The notes: generated by a model not told the origin, from the letters alone. A stretch of DNA of 64,000 nt from an uncultured Latescibacterota bacterium (GCA_958295785.1 OY282377.1:2060394-2124393); one strand, 5' to 3'. Shown: positions 17,799 to 26,359, numbered from the stretch's first letter. Made by a program: numbers and translations.

Positions 17799-18194
17799 AT
17801 GACCAAACCACTCGTGAGCGATGAACTCTGGGAAAAGGTCCAACCCCTTTTGCCGGTTCCCAAGCCGAGACGATTCCGCTACCCCGGACGTAAGCGCATT
17901 GATGACCGCAAGGCGTTGACCGGCATTCTATTCGTCCTGAAGAGCGGCATCCCGTGGGAGCAGTTGCCCCAAGAGATGGGGTGGGGTTCCGGGATGACAT
18001 GCTGGCGTCGTCTGAAGGAGTGGCATGAAGCAGGCGTGTGGGAGCGGCTTCATCATCTGCTGTTGTCCAAACTGCGAGCGGCCGATGGCCTGGACGGGTC
18101 TCGTGCCTGCGTGGACAGCGCCTGCCTGCGTGCGGTAGGTGCTGGGGGGAAAAACCGGCCCCAATCCCACAGACCGCCGCAAGCCCGGGCGTAA
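17799..18194 (+). CDS. IS5-family transposase, N-terminal frame
   Basis: The start ATG at 17799 follows GAGGAGGAACAA, giving 131 residues. The frame shows the DUF4096-like N-terminus typical of IS5 transposases (LVSDELWEKVQPLLP, FRYPGRKRIDDRKALTGILF, SGIPWEQLPQEMGWGSGMT) and the first catalytic aspartate region (SRACVDSACLRAVGAG). At about 18143 a GGGGGGAAAAA run marks where the homology jumps to the frame one base ahead. This frame then ends at an unrelated TAA at 18194. Full transposase needs a +1 (or -2) frameshift at that run. Confidence 0.85.
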   Translation: MTKPLVSDELWEKVQPLLPVPKPRRFRYPGRKRIDDRKALTGILFVLKSGIPWEQLPQEMGWGSGMTCWRRLKEWHEAGVWERLHHLLLSKLRAADGLDGSRACVDSACLRAVGAGGKNRPQSHRPPQARA

Positions 18195-18609
18195 GCATCA
18201 TGGGACCACCGATGCCAACGGGCTACCTCTGGCCGCGATTGTGACCGAGGCGAACCGGCCAGAGGTGACGCAATGGTTGCCATGGGTGGACGCCGTGCCT
18301 GCGGTCAGAGGCAAACGTGGTCGTCCGCGCCGCAGACCCCAACGGCTGTATGCAGACCGTGCCTATGACTCGAAGGCATGCCGGAAGGCCCTGCGTGCGC
18401 GCCACATCTGGCCGGTGATCGCCCGGCGGGGTACAGCGCATGGCAGCGGGTTGGGCGTGTACCGGTGGGTCGTTGAGCGGACGCTGGCCTGGCTCCGGCA
18501 GTTCCGCAGACTGCGGGTGCGCGACGAGCGCAGAGCGGACATCCATGAGGCGTTCCTCTCCATCGGCTGTTCACTCCTCTGTTTCAGACGCTTGATTTCT
18601 TTATGTTAG
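18139..18609 (+). CDS. IS5-family transposase, C-terminal frame
   Basis: This frame has no start of its own with a ribosome-binding site and is probably reached by frameshifting near 18143. It continues the DDE domain: KTGPNPTDRRKPGRKHH, ANGLPLAAIVTEANRPE, RPQRLYADRAYDSKACRKAL (second aspartate), YRWVVERTLAWLRQFRRL (catalytic glutamate) and RADIHEAFLSIGCSLLCFR. The stop at 18609 lies within the right inverted repeat. If frameshifting does not occur, the element is defective. Confidence 0.8.
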   Translation: MLGGKTGPNPTDRRKPGRKHHGTTDANGLPLAAIVTEANRPEVTQWLPWVDAVPAVRGKRGRPRRRPQRLYADRAYDSKACRKALRARHIWPVIARRGTAHGSGLGVYRWVVERTLAWLRQFRRLRVRDERRADIHEAFLSIGCSLLCFRRLISLC

Positions 18610-18818
18610 GGCTTCTTAATGTTAAAAACCACATTGTTAAAAACTACATCTGCATCATCTTTATCATTGAGATGATATTCACCGTTCCCCTCAGAGAAAT
18701 TGTATCCCAATGTAACGCCATAATTTTCACTGAGAAGGGATCTTTGTAAAAGTGGCCCCTTTTCGACCCAAACTACATTCTGAAGGTTATACACTTTGTT
18801 TCGGTATTCATAGATCAT
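18606..18818 (-). CDS. Small protein of unknown function, 3' end altered by IS insertion
   Basis: The start ATG at 18818 has CAGGAGAG 6 bases upstream, giving 70 residues (MIYEYRNKVYNLQNVVWVEKG ... in short). No family is recognised. The last four codons and the stop lie in the insertion sequence end. Reconstructing the pre-insertion DNA by joining the two TTA flanks, the frame would have continued about 15 codons (SPPNHCAFRFTDS) to a TAG. The DNA is AT-rich compared with the core genes. It is preceded on the same strand by the 133-residue unknown gene. Confidence 0.5.
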   Translation of the reverse strand: MIYEYRNKVYNLQNVVWVEKGPLLQRSLLSENYGVTLGYNFSEGNGEYHLNDKDDADVVFNNVVFNIKKP

Positions 18819-18932
18819 GTTTCTCTCCTGTGGAATGATGTTTTTTAGCAACCTGCCTTGTCAGACGCCTGCCGGTCCGTGCAGACGTGACACCCCTTTA
18901 CAAGCAGGTGTTTCGGCTTATCTCCTACTTGC

Positions 18933-18970
18933 AAATCAGGCAACCCATTTTGTGACAGGTTGCCTGATTT
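18933..18970 (+). terminator. Hairpin terminator
   Basis: A 13-base perfect stem (AAATCAGGCAACC with GGTTGCCTGATTT) encloses a 12-base loop, and T residues follow on the plus strand. The plus-strand T-tract suits transcription leaving the insertion sequence. On the minus strand it lies after the gene at 19019-19420. Confidence 0.65.
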
Positions 18971-18997
18971 TTCTCAAGGCTTAAAAGGTGTTATTGC

Positions 18998-19033
18998 TTT
19001 TTTGCCCTCTTTTTTGCCCTACTTTTTTGCCCT
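18998..19033. repeat. Three tandem TTTTTTGCCC units
   Basis: Units of about 12 bases repeat three times and include the stop codon of the 133-residue gene. Expansion or contraction here would change that protein's C-terminal lysine run. Confidence 0.6.
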
Positions 19034-19420
19034 ATTGAGAGTATACAATGGCTCCCCAACTTTTCTCCAATATCTATAATCAGCAATTTCTTTGTCCGTA
19101 GGGGCTTTCACATTGAACACACATTTTGCTGAATAGACATGGTTTCCTTCTTCCGTGGCATCCTCGTATCTAAGCCAAAGTTGCAACCGGTGTCTTGGCG
19201 AAGGAGGAGTGCAACAAAGAGTAGAAAAATCGGTCACAGACGAAACATCTTTGAGATTTTTCTCAATGTCAAAAACACCATAAAGCATAGGCCCTGACCA
19301 ACCATAAGGATGGGTCGCTCTTTTTTCTTCTTGCCAAATCAAAAAGAAACGACCTTTAGTGTTTCTGAGCACCAAAAAAGCATCATCAAAGAAAATCTCA
19401 TCATTCATCTTGAATGCCAT
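19019..19420 (-). CDS. Protein of unknown function
   Basis: This 133-residue protein starts at an ATG preceded by GAAAGGAGAACAGT, a good ribosome-binding site. Aromatic-rich beta segments are visible (DDAFLVLRNTKGRFFLIWQE, LQLWLRYEDAT, NHVYSAKCVFNV), followed by a basic C-terminal tail that ends inside a tandem repeat. No known domain is recognised. The DNA is AT-rich. It lies downstream of the Ubl remnant and may once have been under the duplicated Ubl-type promoter at 19854-19882. Confidence 0.6.
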   Translation of the reverse strand: MAFKMNDEIFFDDAFLVLRNTKGRFFLIWQEEKRATHPYGWSGPMLYGVFDIEKNLKDVSSVTDFSTLCCTPPSPRHRLQLWLRYEDATEEGNHVYSAKCVFNVKAPTDKEIADYRYWRKVGEPLYTLNRAKK

Positions 19421-19479
19421 ACTGTTCTCCTTTCAATTTCATGTTTTGGATCATTTTTCCCCACCGGTGAAAAAGAAAA

Positions 19480-19531
19480 TGCTACTGATGTAGATTGGTT
19501 GCGAATCGTGATGAAGCGGTTGTCTTCCTCA
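19480..19531 (-). pseudogene. Remnant 3' end of a third ubiquitin-like gene
   Basis: The minus strand encodes EEDNRFITIRNQSTSVA, matching the ends of Ubl A (EEDNRFITIPNQPTLVA) and Ubl B (EEDNCFITIRNQPTPVA). The DNA matches base for base over most of the stretch. The upstream part of the gene is missing and replaced by a HicB-like fragment. The NQ-x-T-x-VA tail is conserved in all three copies. Confidence 0.75.
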
Positions 19532-19597
19532 AGCCTTGGCGTCATAGCCGCCTTCAATCGCCTCGGTCACTTCAAAAATAATTTCGCTTGGTCTCAT
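19529..19597 (-). pseudogene. N-terminal scrap of a HicB-like antitoxin
   Basis: The 22-codon frame MRPSEIIFEVTEAIEGGYDA (plus KA) resembles the first strands of HicB/DUF1902-like antitoxins (EIIFEVTE..EGGYxA). It ends at a TGA formed exactly where the Ubl remnant begins, so it is a recombination joint, not an intact gene. Confidence 0.5.
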
Positions 19598-19664
19598 TAT
19601 GGGATCCCCAGTTTGTGGGCGTATATTCGATTACATTTTGACCCTGTGCGATAGCTGTTACACT

Positions 19665-19765
19665 CGATTGATCGTCGGGCAGACCCGCCGCTTCCCGCAC
19701 ATCCACTTGCCCACCACGTCGGCAATCAGGCGGGTGCGGTATTCGCTCAACAATTCGATCAGCAC
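19665..19765 (-). pseudogene. Frameshifted C-terminal scrap of a type I specificity subunit (hsdS)
   Basis: The minus strand encodes LIELLSEYRTRLIADVV, then after a one-base shift VDVREAAGLPDD. Together these match the common HsdS C-terminal ending (LxEYRTRLIADVVTGKxDVREAAxxLPD). No other hsd gene is present nearby. Confidence 0.65.
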
Positions 19766-19850
19766 AGCCTATTTGAAAGCCAAGGCCCCAGATGCCTTGT
19801 CGCAATTGCTTCGGTGTGATATATTGGCTTTTTCGAAACATGGCGAACAA

Positions 19851-19907
19851 AAAAATATAGCCGATGGCACTGGGCCTGTCAAGGATGGGGGAGTGTCGAA
19901 GAAACAT
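19851..19907 (-). repeat. Second copy of the Ubl-operon promoter block
   Basis: This 57-base block matches 17566-17622 with about four differences and keeps TTGACA (19882-19877), a 17-base spacer and TATATT (19859-19854). It faces the hsdS, HicB and Ubl scraps. With the Ubl remnant it marks the outer limits of a former second Ubl cassette. Confidence 0.75.
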
Positions 19908-20110
19908 CCTTTTGATCGACAAAATCAAAACACAAAATTATCACAGTACGCAACAAAACGCATAGACACAGCCTGCGACAAGTGAATCTACGAATTGCAT
20001 TTTCGGGCGGGCACGGGGGCACCGCCCCTACGAAGGTGGTCGGGTGGAGTTGGGTTCGTCTATTCGTCTATTCGCACACACCATAGAACTTAAAACCCAC
20101 TGGACACTTT
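19908..20110. repeat. Intergenic repeats before recG
   Basis: Contains the ACGCATAGACACAGCCTGCG block (also near 1622), a family A palindrome (GCGGGCACGGGGGCACCGCC, about 20008-20027) and tandem TTCGTCTATTCG (20058-20078). No gene is supported. Confidence 0.6.
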
Positions 20111-22204
20111 ATGCTCTCAAATTTGAACCAGCCCTTGCGAACCCTGCCGGGCATTGGGTTGAAGCGCGAAAAGGTATTGGAAGACGCCGGTATTGCTACG
20201 GTGGGCGATCTCCTGTTGTATTTGCCCTATCGGTATGTGGATCGGTCCACCGAAGTGGGGATTGCACACTTGCCGTTGGATCGGGAAGTGACCGCTGTTG
20301 GCGAGATCGTGAGCATGCAGATGCTCCCGGGCAAGCGGCGGCGGTTTGTGATGGCGGTTGAAGACGAGACCGGAGCGGTGGCGTGTACGTGGTTTGCCGG
20401 ATTTCAGTACTTCAAAAATTCCTATCGGGCCGGCGATACCGTGGCACTGGGGGGGAAATTGACGCGGTTTGGGCGCACCTTGCAGATGGTGCATCCGGAA
20501 ATCGAAGTGCTGGCAAATGAAGGCGACGACAATCAGCGGTTGCATACCGGGCGCATTATTCCCCTGTATTCGACAACGGCAAAGATGAAGGCGGACCGGC
20601 TCACGGCGCGCGCGCTTCGCCGGCTGTTATTCGCCGCATTGGAAGCGGTTGGCAATGATATTGAAGACCCCTTAGACGAGGCGATTCGCAAGCGGTGCGG
20701 GGTGATGGGCCTGTGCGCGGCAATAGAGAAACTCCATTTTCCCGACGCCATTTCAGAGGTGGATATGGCGCGACAGCGGCTGGCGTTTGATGAAATTCTC
20801 TATGTCCAACTCCACATCGGGCAGCGAAAAAAGACGCGCCAACACGCGCCCGGTCGCGTGCTCATATCCGATGGGCCGCTCGCGCGACAACTCATAGCGC
20901 GGTTGCCGTTTGAATTGACGCAGGCGCAAGCGCGAGCCATAGCCGAGATCGCCCGCGATTTACAACGGCCCGTGCCCATGCACCGCTTGTTGCAAGGCGA
21001 CGTGGGGTCTGGCAAAACCCTGGTGGCCCTTCTGGCGATGTTGGCCGCCGCAGACAGCGGCGCGCAGGCCGCATTGATGGCGCCAACCGAGATTTTGGTC
21101 GAGCAACACGCCCGCACCATTCGGGAGTGGGTCGCGCCCTTGGGCTTGGAGGTGGCGTTGATAACCGCGCGCATGCGAAAGGCAGAGCGCGTGGAGGTGT
21201 TGGATGGATTGCGCTGTGGCGCCATCAAATTGGTCGTGGGCACGCATGCCCTGTTGCAACCCGATGTCGCATTTGCCGATCTCGCGCTGATCGCGGTGGA
21301 TGAGCAACACCGGTTCGGCGTGGTTCAGCGCGCGGCGTTGCGCGAAAAGGGCCATACGGCCCATCTCTTGGTGATGACCGCCACGCCCATTCCGAGGTCC
21401 CTATCCCTGACCCTGTACGGCGATTTGGACGTCACGGTCATAGACGCTTTGCCGCCCGGTCGTCTGCCCGTGCGTACCGGGTGGCGTTTTGCACGCGAGC
21501 GCGACAGGGCATTGCAATTTTTGTCCAGCGAATTGGGACAGGGCCGCCAGGCGTATATCGTGTATCCTCTGGTCTCCGAATCCGAAAAGAGCGACCTACA
21601 AGCAGCAACTGAGGCTTACGAGGACTTGCAGGGCGGCGCGCTGTCCAAGTTTCGCTTGGGCTTGTTGCACGGCCGGCTCAAGCGCGAGAAAAAAGAGGCG
21701 GCGATGTCGGCGTTCAGGTGCGGGGATCTGGACGCGCTGGTGACGACGACGGTCGTTGAAGTGGGCGTGGATGTGCCCAATGCAACGGTGGTGATGGTCG
21801 AACACGCGGAGCGGTTTGGCCTGTCGCAGTTGCACCAGTTGCGCGGGCGCGTGGGCCGCGGGCCATGCCAATCCTACTGTATTTTGATCGCCGATCCCCA
21901 AGACGCGCTGTCGAACGAAGCGCGTGAACGCCTCGACGCAATGGCGCGAACAACGGATGGATTCGAGATTTCAGAAGCCGATTTACGCATCCGAGGCCCC
22001 GGGCACATTTTTGGCACGCAACAAGCCGGCTTTCCCCGGTTTCACTTTGCCGATCTCGCCCGCGATGGAGCAATCATTCGCGCGGCACGCCGAGAAGCAC
22101 AAGCCCTGTTAGACCGCGATATAGACCTGACTTCGCACGCGGTATTAAAACGCGAATTAGACGCGGTTTCGCTTCGGGATATGCAGATCGTGGAGGCGGG
22201 ATAA
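20111..22204 (+). CDS. recG: ATP-dependent DNA helicase RecG
   Basis: This 697-residue protein is full length for RecG, which remodels stalled replication forks and branches Holliday junctions. The N-terminal wedge/OB domain (about 1-260) begins LRTLPGIGLKREKVLEDAGI and GDLLLYLPYRYVDRS. The helicase motifs follow: Q/I region ELTQAQARAIAEI, Walker A GDVGSGKT, MAPTEILVEQH, DEQHRFGV (motif II), TATPIPRSL (III), TTTVVEVGVDVPNA (V) and QLHQLRGRVGRG (VI). The TRG motif region RIRGPGHIFGTQQAGFP is present near the C-terminus. There is no clear Shine-Dalgarno before the ATG. It is flanked by intergenic repeats and seems to stand alone. Confidence 0.97.
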   Translation: MLSNLNQPLRTLPGIGLKREKVLEDAGIATVGDLLLYLPYRYVDRSTEVGIAHLPLDREVTAVGEIVSMQMLPGKRRRFVMAVEDETGAVACTWFAGFQYFKNSYRAGDTVALGGKLTRFGRTLQMVHPEIEVLANEGDDNQRLHTGRIIPLYSTTAKMKADRLTARALRRLLFAALEAVGNDIEDPLDEAIRKRCGVMGLCAAIEKLHFPDAISEVDMARQRLAFDEILYVQLHIGQRKKTRQHAPGRVLISDGPLARQLIARLPFELTQAQARAIAEIARDLQRPVPMHRLLQGDVGSGKTLVALLAMLAAADSGAQAALMAPTEILVEQHARTIREWVAPLGLEVALITARMRKAERVEVLDGLRCGAIKLVVGTHALLQPDVAFADLALIAVDEQHRFGVVQRAALREKGHTAHLLVMTATPIPRSLSLTLYGDLDVTVIDALPPGRLPVRTGWRFARERDRALQFLSSELGQGRQAYIVYPLVSESEKSDLQAATEAYEDLQGGALSKFRLGLLHGRLKREKKEAAMSAFRCGDLDALVTTTVVEVGVDVPNATVVMVEHAERFGLSQLHQLRGRVGRGPCQSYCILIADPQDALSNEARERLDAMARTTDGFEISEADLRIRGPGHIFGTQQAGFPRFHFADLARDGAIIRAARREAQALLDRDIDLTSHAVLKRELDAVSLRDMQIVEAG

Positions 22205-22472
22205 GCCCCAAGTCAGTAGCCCCGCCCATCGGCGTAGGGACAGGCCCCTGTCCTCGCACTCGGCGATAGGGACGGGTTAAAACCGGCTGCCAGCCACTGA
22301 CCGCTGATCCTTCGGGCGGGCACGGGGGCCGCGCCCCTACATCTCACAATTCAATTTTGGGGTTAGGCGGTGGTCTTCTCGCGTCTTACGTCTTTGTTGA
22401 CACTCCTGTTTGATTATCGTAGATTGCTTTTCACCTGCGTTCATTTTTCACCCGATTCCCGGAACCTGACGG
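22205..22472. repeat. Intergenic repeats between recG and the PfkB gene
   Basis: Two family A copies are present (GTAGGGACAGGCCCCTGTCC at 22232 and GCGGGCACGGGGGCCGCGCC at 22316), with a GCCACTGACCGCTGAT block between them. No gene is supported. Confidence 0.55.
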
Positions 22473-23456
22473 ATGTTGGATCACGGGCCGCGTATTGCGT
22501 TGCTGGGCACGATTAACCGCGATACAATTTACACCGCCGATGGCGTGACAACCGAGAGCTACGGCGGTTTGTTGTACAGCATCTTGGCATTGGCCGAGAT
22601 CGCGCCCGCGCCTTCTCGCGCCGCGATTTATCCGATCTGCAATGTGGGGGGCGATATGGAGGCTGTGGTGCGCGAAACGCTCGCGCCATATCCCCACGTC
22701 AAATTGGACGGCATTCGGTTTGTGCCGGGCAAAAATCCCCATTGCTTTTTGGATTACGACTCGCAGGGGCGCAAACGCGAAACCCTGCGCTATGATGTCC
22801 CGCAAATTTCCTTTTCGCAAATCGAACCGTTTTTGGACTGCGATGCGATGTGCTTCAATTTTATCACCGGGATGGAACTCGCGCTGGAGACCGCGCAGCG
22901 CGTGCGCCAATTTGCCACCGGCTTGTTGTTGATGGATGTCCACAGTTTGACCTTGGGCATGGATGAAAAACGCCGCCGGTTCTGGCGCGTGCCCCCGCAG
23001 TGGAAAAAGTGGGTCGGATGCGTGGATGTCGTTCAGATGAACGAGCAGGAGGGCGCGTTGCTCGCCGGCGAAACGCTCGATGGCGAAGACGCGCCGCGCC
23101 GGTTTGCAAGACGAGTGTTGTCCGCAGGGCCTTCGGTGGTGATCATCACGCGCAGGCACCGAGGGTCAGAGACGATTGTCCAAGATGACCGCGCAGAGAT
23201 TGTGATCCATCGGTTCGATTCCGCGCCCATGGGCGAACCCCGTGACGAAACCGGGTGTGGCGATACGTTTTTGATGGGCTATACCTGGGCTTTTTTGCAA
23301 ACCGGTGATCGCGCCGTTGCCAGTCGCTTTGCCAACCGCGTGGCGGGGATCAATGTGTGTTTGCGCGGGATTGAAGGCATTGGGCAAATCGGCCAATTTT
23401 TAACCCCCGAAGACCTGGCCATGCGAGACGCGCACCAGGTCGAGTTGCCGTGTTAA
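22473..23456 (+). CDS. PfkB-family carbohydrate/nucleoside kinase
   Basis: This 327-residue protein has the ribokinase fold: a start RIALLGTINRDTIY, ESYGGLLYSILALA in the substrate-binding region, and the C-terminal anion-hole motif DETGCGDTF with the catalytic aspartate (canonical D-T-x-G-A-G-D). Members phosphorylate sugars, nucleosides or related compounds with ATP. The substrate cannot be told from sequence. The second PfkB signature has a cysteine instead of alanine. The Shine-Dalgarno is poor, so the start could be slightly different. It lies 33 bases before hflK on the same strand. Confidence 0.88.
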   Translation: MLDHGPRIALLGTINRDTIYTADGVTTESYGGLLYSILALAEIAPAPSRAAIYPICNVGGDMEAVVRETLAPYPHVKLDGIRFVPGKNPHCFLDYDSQGRKRETLRYDVPQISFSQIEPFLDCDAMCFNFITGMELALETAQRVRQFATGLLLMDVHSLTLGMDEKRRRFWRVPPQWKKWVGCVDVVQMNEQEGALLAGETLDGEDAPRRFARRVLSAGPSVVIITRRHRGSETIVQDDRAEIVIHRFDSAPMGEPRDETGCGDTFLMGYTWAFLQTGDRAVASRFANRVAGINVCLRGIEGIGQIGQFLTPEDLAMRDAHQVELPC

Positions 23457-23489
23457 ACGGCGTTTCCCCGATCCTGAAAGGAGGATCTG

Positions 23490-24464
23490 ATGCAAGAATA
23501 TCAATTTCCAAATCGTCCAAATTTCGATTTGCAATTTAACCCCAAGATGATCTACTACGGGTTAATTGTGATCGCGTTGCTCTGGTTGGGCAGCGGCATC
23601 TATACGGTGCGACAGGACGAGCAGGCGGTGGTGTTTCGGTTTGGCGAGGCAGTGACCTTGTCCGATCCCGGGATTCACTACCATTGGCCCGCACCCATCG
23701 AGCGCGTTGAAAAAGAGCGCGTGTCTGAGGTGAAACGGCTGGAGGTGGGCTTTCGCACCATCAGCGTGAGTCCCACGCCGAGGTATCAAAAGGTGACGGC
23801 CGAGTCCGTGATGTTGACCGGCGATGAGAACATCGTGGATGTGGAACTGATCGTTCAGTATCGCATCCGCGATTTGGAGGCCTATTTGTTTCGGGTCAAC
23901 GATCAGCGCAAAGCCATCAAAGATGTGACTGAGGCGGCATTGCGTCAGGTGATTGGGCAACACACCATTGACGAGGCATTGACAGAGGGCAAACTGGTGA
24001 TTCAGGAAGAGATTCAGCAGCAAGTGCAAGAGGTGCTCGATCTCTACAATTTGGGCGTGCGCGTGGATCAGGCCAAGTTGCAGACCGTGTCTGTGCCCCA
24101 AGAAGTCGATCACGCTTTTAAGGATGTGGCGAGCGCGCGAGAAGACCGCGAACGCTCCCGCAACGAGGCGGAAGCATATCGCAATGACATCATCCCCAAA
24201 ACGCGCGGCGAGGCCGAAAAGATGATCCGAGAAGCCGAAGCCTATACGGTTGAGCGGGTCAAACGCTCGCAGGGCGATGCGGACCGCTTCGTGGAGGTGC
24301 TCAAAGAATATCGCAAGGCAAAAGACGTGACGGAAACGCGCCTGTACCTCGAAACGATGGAAAAAATTCTGCCCGGCATGCAAAAATTCATCGTCGAATC
24401 CGACGGCAAGGGCGGCATTTTGAACGTGCTCAATTTGCAAAAGCCAACTGTAGGAGGAAAATAA
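23490..24464 (+). CDS. hflK: HflK, FtsH protease-modulating membrane protein
   Basis: This 324-residue SPFH/band-7 protein starts at an ATG after GAAAGGAGG. One transmembrane helix (about 22-38, IYYGLIVIALLWLGSGIY) is followed by the prohibitin fold (QDEQAVVFRFGEAV, GIHYHWPAPIERVEK) and a long coiled coil (about 200-270). HflK and HflC form a large inner-membrane cage that encloses FtsH and restrains its proteolysis. The N-terminus is short and lacks the proline/glycine-rich extension of E. coli HflK. The stop lies one base before the hflC start, so the pair is an operon. Confidence 0.93.
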   Translation: MQEYQFPNRPNFDLQFNPKMIYYGLIVIALLWLGSGIYTVRQDEQAVVFRFGEAVTLSDPGIHYHWPAPIERVEKERVSEVKRLEVGFRTISVSPTPRYQKVTAESVMLTGDENIVDVELIVQYRIRDLEAYLFRVNDQRKAIKDVTEAALRQVIGQHTIDEALTEGKLVIQEEIQQQVQEVLDLYNLGVRVDQAKLQTVSVPQEVDHAFKDVASAREDRERSRNEAEAYRNDIIPKTRGEAEKMIREAEAYTVERVKRSQGDADRFVEVLKEYRKAKDVTETRLYLETMEKILPGMQKFIVESDGKGGILNVLNLQKPTVGGK

Positions 24465-24465
24465 G

Positions 24466-25326
24466 ATGCGAAATCTGGTGACTTTGGCGGTCGTTTTGAT
24501 CGCAGCGGTTATTTTGTTGCAGACCTCGTGTTATATCGTGGATGAACGCGAGCAGGTCGTCGTCACGGAATTTGGACAACCCGTTCGCACGGTGCAGACC
24601 CCGGGCCTGTATTTCAAAATTCCGTTTATTCAGCAGTTGCACACCTTTGATGATCGCCTGTTGTACAGCGATGCCGATCCCAGGCAGATTTACACGCAGG
24701 ACAAGAAAAACCTGATCGTGGATAATTTCGCGCGGTGGCGCGTCGCCGATCCCCTCAAGTTTTTGGTGTCTGTGCAAAATGTCTCGTACGCACAATCGCG
24801 CTTGGATGACATCATTTTTTCCGCGGTTCGAGAGGAACTCGGGCAGCGCTCCTTGACCGAGATCGTGGCTGAGAGCCGCGAGGAAATTATGCAAAAAGTG
24901 ACCGATCGGTCCCGCGATGCCGCGCTCGCGCTGGGCATCGACATCTTGGATGTGCGGATCAAGCGCGCGGATTTGCCGCTTGAGAACAAAGCCAATGTGT
25001 TTGAACGCATGCGCGCCGAACGCACGCGGCAGGCCAAAGAATACCGCGCCGAAGGCGAAGAGATCGCCACGAAAATCCGCGCACAGACCGATCTCGACGT
25101 GACGACCCTCACCTCTGAGGCCTTTCAGAAATCGCAGTTTATTCGCGGCGAGGGCGATGCCGAGGCATTGCGTATTTACGCCGATGCGTTTGAGCAAGAC
25201 CCGCGCTTTTATGAATTTTGGCGCACCCTTGAAGCGTATGAAAAAACCCTGGGGCAAGGCACGACCGTTGTGATGCCGCCCAGCAGCGATTTTTTCAAAT
25301 ACTTGAGCAAGGCGCGTCCGCGGTAG
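24466..25326 (+). CDS. hflC: HflC, partner of HflK
   Basis: This 286-residue protein starts at an ATG behind GTAGGAGG located in the hflK 3' end. It has an N-terminal membrane helix (about 4-20), the SPFH pattern IVDEREQVVVTEFGQPVRTV, PGLYFKIPFIQQLHTFDDR, and a coiled-coil tail ending in SSDFFKYLSKARPR. The DFFKYL-like ending is common in HflC. It is the second subunit of the FtsH-modulating cage. No ftsH gene is in the window. Confidence 0.93.
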   Translation: MRNLVTLAVVLIAAVILLQTSCYIVDEREQVVVTEFGQPVRTVQTPGLYFKIPFIQQLHTFDDRLLYSDADPRQIYTQDKKNLIVDNFARWRVADPLKFLVSVQNVSYAQSRLDDIIFSAVREELGQRSLTEIVAESREEIMQKVTDRSRDAALALGIDILDVRIKRADLPLENKANVFERMRAERTRQAKEYRAEGEEIATKIRAQTDLDVTTLTSEAFQKSQFIRGEGDAEALRIYADAFEQDPRFYEFWRTLEAYEKTLGQGTTVVMPPSSDFFKYLSKARPR

Positions 25327-25426
25327 AAGGTGGCGATCAGCGGTCGGCAATCAGCGGGTAGCGGTGGATGGGCGGGGACTAAAAGCTGAAAGCTGATGGC
25401 TGAAAGCGATTTACCCCGACAATCTC

Positions 25427-26359
25427 ATGTCCGCCCGTTCAATGCAAATTTTGTGGCTGTGGGTTCTCCTCGTCTCCGCGTTTTCCACGGCGCGGGCGAC
25501 ACAGTGGCATGGGTTTGACCGCGACGGCCTCGCGCTTTATCTCGCGCATGCGGATACGGGTCGGGCGCATGCGTTGTTGGGCGATCTCCTTATCGGGCGC
25601 AGTGAGATTCAGCGCAAATTGGGGGGCGCGCCCGCTGTTCCCATCGCGGTCTATCTCGCGCCATCCAAAGATGTTTTTCGCGAACTGACACAGGGTCGGT
25701 TGCCGCATTGGAGCGCGGGGGTCGCGTTTCTCGAGTCGCGCACCATTGTTTTGCAAGCTCGGGTCGGCAATTTGCGCCAGGTTGCGCGGCACGAATTTGC
25801 CCATGTGTTGTTGCACGCCACAGTGCCCGGGCGCATGCCCGTTTGGTTTCACGAAGGCGTGGCGATGTGGGCGTCTCACGAGTGGCGGTTGCGGCAAAGC
25901 GCGGCGATTTTTTACGCGGTTTTTTCTGGGGGATTGATCCCGCTGTCCGAAATTGACGATGTGTTGTCGTTCCCTTCGGCAAAAGCCGATTTGGCCTATA
26001 CGGAAAGTTTGATGGCGGTCGGGTTTTTGATCCGCTTGGGCGGGCCAAATGCCGTGGTGGCGATGCTTTCCGAATTGGAAGCGGGCGCGCCTTTTGAGGT
26101 GGCTTTGTTTCGCATCACGGGCATCACGCCCCGCGAATTTGAGCACCGATGGCGCGACAATGTGCAGGGGCGGTTTGGCCTGATGGCATTGCTCTTTTCG
26201 CCCGATTTGATCTGGCTGTATCTCACCTTGCTCTTGCTGTTCGCATATCTCGGTGTGCGCCTGCGGAATCGCGCGACCCTGCGCCGGTGGGAAGCCGAAG
26301 AGGCCGCCGAGGAATTGCCTGTGATGTTGCGCGTTTATCGCCGGGAGGACGAGCCGTGA
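25427..26359 (+). CDS. Peptidase MA-like membrane-anchored metalloprotease
   Basis: This 310-residue protein begins with a signal-like helix (ILWLWVLLVSAFSTARA); a start at 25427 or the inner ATG at 25442 are both possible. The gluzincin signature is HEFAH (about 122-126), followed after about 17 residues by WFHEGVAMW with the third zinc ligand glutamate. This matches the peptidase MA family. A C-terminal transmembrane helix (about 258-280) and a basic tail follow, so the catalytic domain is probably periplasmic. The gene overlaps coaE by GTGA, indicating translational coupling. Targets are unknown. Confidence 0.8.
   Translation: MSARSMQILWLWVLLVSAFSTARATQWHGFDRDGLALYLAHADTGRAHALLGDLLIGRSEIQRKLGGAPAVPIAVYLAPSKDVFRELTQGRLPHWSAGVAFLESRTIVLQARVGNLRQVARHEFAHVLLHATVPGRMPVWFHEGVAMWASHEWRLRQSAAIFYAVFSGGLIPLSEIDDVLSFPSAKADLAYTESLMAVGFLIRLGGPNAVVAMLSELEAGAPFEVALFRITGITPREFEHRWRDNVQGRFGLMALLFSPDLIWLYLTLLLLFAYLGVRLRNRATLRRWEAEEAAEELPVMLRVYRREDEP

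Larger units (their letters stand above)
17690..18615 (+). mobile_element. IS5-type insertion sequence, 926 bp
   Basis: The ends are inverted repeats starting GAAGCCCTAACATAAAGA, with the right end reading TCTTTATGTTAGGGCTTC. The element is flanked by TTA on both sides (17687-17689 and 18616-18618), which fits the T-N-A targets of some IS5 subgroups. It encodes a two-frame transposase and has interrupted the 3' end of the gene at 18606-18818. Confidence 0.88.
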
